A DNA stretch of 64,000 nucleotides from Notolepis coatsorum (taxonomy: Eukaryota; Chordata; Actinopteri; Aulopiformes; Paralepididae), in NCBI GenBank assembly GCA_963971535.1, contig OZ020601.1:20525115-20589114 (forward strand). Direction: 5' to 3'. Below the pieces are notes generated by a model. That model saw only the letters and a program-made list of their open reading frames with translations. It was not told where the DNA came from and did no database searches. Position 1 is the first letter of the stretch; the number at the start of each line of letters is the position of its first letter. Position numbers and translations under genes: made by a program. Below, piece after piece: positions 57,651-64,000 of the stretch.

Positions 57651-58509
57651 ACAACAACAATATTATTATTTCATTACTTATTTTATTTCTTTTTGGATTT
57701 CTAATTTTGCTGTCTTAGTTTTGCGGGGGTATTTATGCCTCTGGATGATAGTTTAATTCTGTTGGATGGGTGTGTAGCATGTAGGCACTCACAGTTTTTT
57801 GTTTATTTTTAATTTTCTTTGTTTTTGGTTGACTATACTTTTTTTTTTTTTTTTAGGAACTGGCTGGCTGAGGGGAGTTCTCTCGCCGGTCGGGGATAGC
57901 AGGTGGTGGTGACACAGCGGGACTGGTAGGAAGTCTGATATAATGAGCTGGAAACTGGGAATGGACGGGAGCTGGTTCGTGGTTTGTTTTCCGCTCATTA
58001 AGAGTCCAGATGTAGAATCTGGGCGGTTGTGTCACTTTTTGGGTTATGATAAGTGTTGGGGAAACATATTTCTCTGTCTATAAGAAAGCTCTGTAGGTTT
58101 TTGGTCGCCAATTGGCCGAGACAGTGTTCATGTAGAGTGCAGACATGTGAATTTGATGATTGACTTATGGTAGACTCTGCACCGGCTTGTTGGAAGCTGG
58201 CAGAGACTGTGTGATGTGTGTTTAAAGGGACTGTGGTTTGTTGACCATGCACATAGGTTCTGTTGGTGATTGGCCTCGTCTAGAGCTGACTGTCCGGACC
58301 GAGGAGCTGTCGGGAAACGAGGTATTTGAAAGTGAAATAATGGTTATTCCACTGTCAAGGGTGGAGGTAGTTGTGTTGATCTTAAGATATTTGATCTAGT
58401 AAAACAGTACAGCACAAAAAGAAATGAGACAAAGATGATTTGATTGAATGCTAACGTAAGAAGCTGTGAAATACATAGATAATGAATTGGAGAAAAATGT
58501 ATCGTCAAA

Positions 58510-58758
58510 ATGCAGAACAGTAGAGAATGTATCTGCGAAAATAACTGTTTCCAATCTATTGTGTGTTTTGTAAATAATAATCCAAAATGCAAAAAGGACA
58601 GAGGGAAAATCGTTTCCTTCTGTGGAAAATCGGAGCAGTACCAGAGACCTGCATACAACGAAGAAGGGGCGGTGATTAGCACAAGATACAACAAGAAGAA
58701 AACGGTCAAAAACGAGTTAGCAGTAAAGGCCTTAGGAGGTTTAAACAGAGATAACTGA
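58510..58758 (+). CDS. Small open frame in block C, copy 2
   Basis: It has 82 codons and shares the segment SIVCFVNNNPKCKKDRGKIV with the copy 1 frame at 42762. Its function is unknown and it may be non-coding. Confidence 0.25.
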   Translation: MQNSRECICENNCFQSIVCFVNNNPKCKKDRGKIVSFCGKSEQYQRPAYNEEGAVISTRYNKKKTVKNELAVKALGGLNRDN

Positions 58759-59253
58759 CAGGGATGAAAGCGAAGAATAATTGAGGCCTCAGTGGTCTTT
58801 TTAAGGAGTAAAAATGATTTATGTTGCTGGTTTGAATTTCCCTCAAATGTTTAGAGTGTTAATATTTTAGTGGTGTGATGTATTAATCTTTTCTTGCAGA
58901 GTCCATTACACAAAATAGACATTTAAGCTAAGTACATGGATAAATATAGTCTTAAACGAAAAGAAGCTGAGAATGGTACGATCATCTCTTTGTATAGAGA
59001 GACGGACCTAGACTGGATGTCATAATAATAACTGATAAATGTGTATAATTGTGAAAGGAGGAAAAGGTAGGTGAAATGATGATTTTGTAACTGTACAGAT
59101 GGAAAGGGGTTTTGTAGTTTGATTTGGGTCAATTTTGGATTTTTTTTGAAATTTTGAAAAATATTAGCAAAAATTATGGATATGATTTTTAACATGTTTT
59201 AATTTAGAATATTGATGTTGTATAGGAGGTTATTAAACCCCCTAAGGGTGGAT

Positions 59254-60978
59254 TGTCGTATATTTCTAAATGAAAACATGAACATAAGCAACTATAAATG
59301 TACCAAATGATAAAACAGAGAAGTTGATTTGAAAGACAGGGTGATTGAACACCATGTGAAGTTATTTCTGAGACCCTAGGCTAAAGAGGTTGAGAGACAA
59401 TGGCCCCTCACCCGGCCAGCTGGCAGGAAGCGAGGTTGTTTAAAGTAAGTGGTATGAGACAAGGAAGGAATTTCAGGTTACAACACGGCAGCTGCTGACT
59501 ACCCCAGAGGTCAAAAAGGTGACACAGGCTATTTGGAAATCGCCCCTTACACAGTAGAATGCCACTCTAATAGGTAGACTAGATGGTTTTTAGACCTTAA
59601 GGATATAAAGAAAACTAATGGCTTTGTCAGAGAGATTAGTTAGATGGCTTTAGAAAACATTGCAACACATATGTAAAGAAAGGACCATTATGTTAAAAGT
59701 GAGCTGTCATACCAAATCACCTTAGAGAAATAGGTTTGGCAGGCATGAAAAGTTGACCATAAGTGAACCACATACAAAGACATTGTTTGTAAATTAATGT
59801 TAATACTGAACAAAATAATAAGTGATCAAAATAGAGCTAAAACCTAGATTACAGCGTACTTTAGAATAGGAAAAACAAACAGTAAGATAAATAGTTCAAT
59901 CAAATAAAGTAAAAAGTGGACCCAACTGAAGACAAGACAGTGAGTCACTGGCTAGACAATAAAGAATTATCTTAGTATTCTAAAATGCAATTACAGAATG
60001 GTAAAGAGTTTGTAGATGGAAATAGCTCATGTTTTATTATGAATGCATCAAGAGCCAGTCTGTCTCCCCATAGACTGTGAAAACCGTTGTCACCAGAACC
60101 AAATGGTTGTGTCAGCAGAAGAAATTGTGTAACATGTGGACACAGGACACCAACAGACAGGTTTCTGCTGGAATGTGGACCAAAATAAGAAAAGCGTATG
60201 GACGTGAACAGGCAGGCAGGGTCTCCCCCCCCCTTTCGCTCTCTGTCTCCCCCTCCCTCTCTCTCTCTCTCTCTCTCCTCTGATAAAAAGGGCGGATGGC
60301 GACTCACTAGACACACGACTCACACCAGAAGGATCCTGAGAGCCAAGCCGTGACACAGAGGGACTGAGACCCGATGACAGACGAAATCACTTCGCATCAG
60401 GGGAAGCGCTGACACACCAGAAAGGACCTGAAGACACAGAGCCATGGGGACAAACGATGACAGAGATCGCATCGCAGCTGGAGCGCTGAAAACCTCCACC
60501 GACAGAGGGAGACTCGCCACTCAGGCTACTGAAGAGCCGATGAGACAGAGAGCAAATTGAGACCAGATGACTGAGCCGAGGCTCATATCCAGACTCCACC
60601 GAGGGTAGATGAAAGCGCTCCCAAACCTCCCAGGATCCGAAAGAAAGGTTGCCGTGGCAACCAGACCACGGACCACTAGAGAGAACGCGTGTTGGCCAGG
60701 GACAACCTGAGACAGCGAACAGCACCGAGAGACGACAACAGCCAAATGAAAGAGACAATTAGATTGAACCAAAGAGACGATGTACTGTTTTAATTCCTAA
60801 AGCTGTTTTATTAATAAACACCGCCGCCCGTTGATTTTGACCATATCGTCAGTCTCCTCTTACTTGAAACCGAACATCTGAAAATACCTAAAACCAATGC
60901 AGAGGGAAAGGGGGATATAGAACACTATACGATCAATGAACTTAGATAGAGATACATGAATGAAGATAAGACACTTCA
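59254..60978 (+). repeat. 3' LTR, copy 2
   Basis: It has the same length as the 5' LTR and is nearly identical. It is preceded by CCCCTAAGGGTGGAT, a weak polypurine-tract candidate, and followed by CTCC. Confidence 0.93.
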
Positions 60979-61054
60979 CTCCAACTTGTGTGAGTTGCAG
61001 TGATCTCCTGGTTGTTCCCCACCTAGGTTATCTAACTATTGCGCTGCTGCAACT

Positions 61055-62040
61055 AGAAACACTGGCCTGGCCGCGTCTATATTAAAGGCAGCCCAAGAGT
61101 GCTTCCGCATTGGCGCTTTGCGCTCTGATTGGCCGAGCGCGCGCATGCGCATGAGCCGCAACGCGCTCCTTAGCCAGGAATCGAAACTCCGTTTAAGCTC
61201 CAGAGAGCGAGGCTGAAAATCCACAGTTCTTGCCCCACTGATGGAGCCGAATCCCGGATCCGAGTTTTCTGATGAATACCCCCAAAATATGGAGGTCCCG
61301 AACGCAATTAAGTATTGATTACGCCGTAACAAATCATTAAAAAAATATACCGTTAACTGGAGTATGTTGTTTCTTTACATATATGTTGGATTAGAGAATT
61401 GGTTTGTCATGACAATCCAATAAAAAATCGCAATTTACCCGGTGGCTACAACAACAGACATCATTGTTTACAATGAATGGTGGGGCTAATCGACGCGTTA
61501 AACTAAGCGCCGCGCTCTCTCACCGGCCGCCTTACACGCCGGACGCGCGCTTGTCCTCGGCATCGCCATCGGTCAACCGCCGCCGCCGCCACCGGAGCAC
61601 CGCGCGCCCCAGCCCAGCCCCATCGTTCATTGTAAACAATGATGCATGTAGTTACTGTGTGCAATTTTTTATTGGATTGTCATGACAAACCAATTCTCTA
61701 ATCCAACATATATGTAAAGAAACAACATACTCCAGTTAACGGTATCTTTTTTTTAATGATTTGTTACGGCGTAATCAATACTTAATTGCGTTCGGGACCT
61801 CCATATTTTGGGGGTATTCATCAGAAAACTCGGATCCGGGATTCGGCTCCATCAGTGGGGCAAGAACTGTGGATTTTCAGCCTCGCTCTCTGGAGCTTAA
61901 ACGGAGTTTCGATTCCTGGCTAAGGAGCGCGTCGCGGCTCATGCGCATGCGTGCGCTCGGCCAATCAGAGCGCAAAACGCCAATGCGGAAGCACTCTTGG
62001 GCTGCCTTTAATATAGACGCGGCCTGGCCTGCTTCTAAGT
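61055..62040. mobile_element. Foldback element F3
   Basis: Arms of about 400 bp: 61059-61475 and the inverse at 61625-62035 (TATTAAAGGCAGCCCAAGAG, GCGCTCTGATTGGCCGAGC, CATTGTTTACAATGAA). A GC-rich loop of about 150 bp separates them. The mirrored 98- and 104-codon frames in the arms are by-products. It shares CGCTCTGATTGGCC with F1 and F2. Confidence 0.88.
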
Positions 62041-62139
62041 TTAGTGGCCTGACTGCAAAAAAAAATTTAAAATAGTTTTTATTTTTTTTGGATTTTTTTT
62101 TATATTTTTTTTTAATCATCTGGCGACCCCCCCCCCCGC
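62041..62139. other. T-rich and C-rich remainder of the insertion block
   Basis: A T-run region (62080-62115) and CTGGCGACCCCCCCC border the point where the 53-bp array resumes. Confidence 0.5.
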
Positions 62140-63122
<983 letters not shown>

Positions 63123-63149
63123 TCGTTTTCCCACTTGCCATTGGAGATA

Positions 63150-63670
63150 ATGGTTACTATGTTATTGGTTATAATTTAAAGCCCTCCATGGGTTAACACC
63201 ACATGACGGACCTGCTGACTCCTTATTCTGCTCGCAGGTCATTTAGGTCGTCCTCACAACAACTCCTCTCAGTCCCTCACTCACGTCTCATTAGAGCAGA
63301 CAGTTATGACAGCTTTTTCTGCTGCTGCCGCCAGACTCTGGAACATTCTCCCGTCTCACATTAAGTCCTGTCCTACTATTGAAACCTTTAAATCACATCT
63401 AAAGACCCACCTTTTCTCTCTTGCTTTTAGTGCAGGTTGCCTTGTTTTATTCCTATCTTATCTTATTATTTTATTGTATATCTGTACTGTATTCTATTGA
63501 CTTTGTAGTGTTTCATACAGTGTTATACTGTGGTGTTGTGTTGTTTTGTTCTTTGTTATTGCTATGTATTCTAGTGTAGTGACTGGAAAGCATTCCTCAA
63601 CTCCTGCTGTTTTAAAAAATGTAAAAACATTTAATGTGCTCTATACATAAATGTGACTTGACTCGACAAA
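63150..63670 (+). mobile_element. LINE ORF2 C-terminal fragment (L2-like)
   Basis: The + strand reads YKALHGLTPHDGPADSL-like sequence with frame breaks, then the clean frame from 63306: AAAARLWNILPSHIKSCPTI followed by ETFKSHLKTHLFSLAF. The 3' UTR ends TATACATAAATGTGACTTGA. RT is missing. Confidence 0.75.
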
Positions 63671-63754
63671 CAACGGTCAGTACAGCATGCGGTGATGTAC
63701 GAGGAATATATCAACAACATTTTTGTCATTTTAGTCTTATTACTGGATCTTGTA

Positions 63755-63900
63755 AGTAAGTCATGGTGGAACAGAACTCTACCGGAGTGGAATGAGTTGC
63801 CTTTGATATCAAACAGGGCTGGAACCCGTATAGTTTCAAGATGAGCGTTAGGAAGCGGCTCCTAGAAAATATCCCAGAGTAACTCAGGACAGGCTGATGA
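63755..63900 (+). mobile_element. Second LINE ORF2 C-terminal fragment
   Basis: The + strand gives PEWNELPLIS and, one frame over, SFKMSVRKRLLENIPE followed by a stop, which is typical of a Jockey-like ORF2 end. A frameshift separates the two pieces. Confidence 0.5.
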
Positions 63901-64000
63901 TAATATGTGTAATACATGTTTATGTAAATACTACAGTATGTGCTGCTGAAGTCTGTGACTTTTTTTTGTGCTAAAATTGATCATTTTAGGAGGCTTGACT

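Larger units (their letters stand above)
49985..60978 (+). mobile_element. LTR retroelement, copy 2, intact structure, no pol
   Basis: Two 1725-bp LTRs (49985-51709 and 59254-60978) flank 7544 bp. CTCC borders both sides (49981-49984, 60979-60982). The internal region has a primer-site-like start, a 43-bp minisatellite, a C-rich tract, one Gag-like frame (55924-57036) and a small frame (58510-58758). No frame with aspartic protease, RT (xxDD), RNase H or integrase motifs was found. The 4-bp duplication and His-tRNA-like primer site would fit a class I endogenous-retrovirus-like parent. That placement is inference. Confidence 0.92.

Noticed and set aside
61036..62075. Mirrored 98- and 104-codon proteins
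   Set aside because: They are the same inverted-repeat arm of F3 read from both sides; no homology and no promoter context.

Overview
The window looks like a teleost fish chromosome segment. It has vertebrate intron/exon genes, several fish-type LINE and SINE families, foldback elements, and a very heavy load of micro- and minisatellites. Two host genes can be read. The last four coding exons of dihydropyrimidinase (dpys, + strand) lie at 5262-5403, 8097-8239, 21738-21945 and 24963-25022. A 3' exon of a DC-STAMP-like gene (dcstamp, - strand) lies at 48953-48594. As I recall, DPYS and DCSTAMP are also tail-to-tail neighbours in mammals, so the arrangement supports both calls. All other long open frames are transposable elements or simple repeats.

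Layout. 1-5261: LINE tails, a 33-bp tandem repeat broken by two TTAA-flanked (piggyBac-like) insertions, and an antisense LINE end. 5262-25022: dpys exons. Their introns hold a 1.4-kb array of splice-acceptor-like repeats directly before one exon, a (GT)n tract, a 7.1-kb 22-bp minisatellite with higher-order structure, LINE fragments, a foldback element, 41-bp and 73-bp minisatellites, and a LINE with an intact RT frame. 25023-40435: intergenic DNA with SINEs, (TTA)n/(TAA)n tracts, a 950-bp palindrome, a nearly full-length antisense LINE with a 2A-like motif, a 39-bp minisatellite, hAT remains and LINE ends. 40436-47325: an LTR element with block order LTR-C-LTR-B-LTR, inserted at the 5' junction of a truncated L1/Tx1-type LINE (47326-48030). 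48594-63122: the dcstamp exon and its intron. The intron contains a 53-bp array that includes the exon's own splice acceptor. The array is split by a 12.7-kb insertion block carrying a young 11-kb LTR element (49985-60978) and a foldback element. 63123-64000: LINE ends.

The most notable material is the pair of related LTR elements. The intact one has two 1725-bp, almost identical LTRs, a 4-bp target duplication, and one clear protein: about 370 residues, with a helical middle and two CCHC zinc knuckles. No protease, reverse transcriptase or integrase is visible. The other copy has its internal blocks circularly permuted inside a split LTR. A second theme is tandem arrays built from the 3' splice sites of both host genes.

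All comparisons were made by eye. Homology calls rest on remembered family motifs, and repeat copy numbers are approximate.
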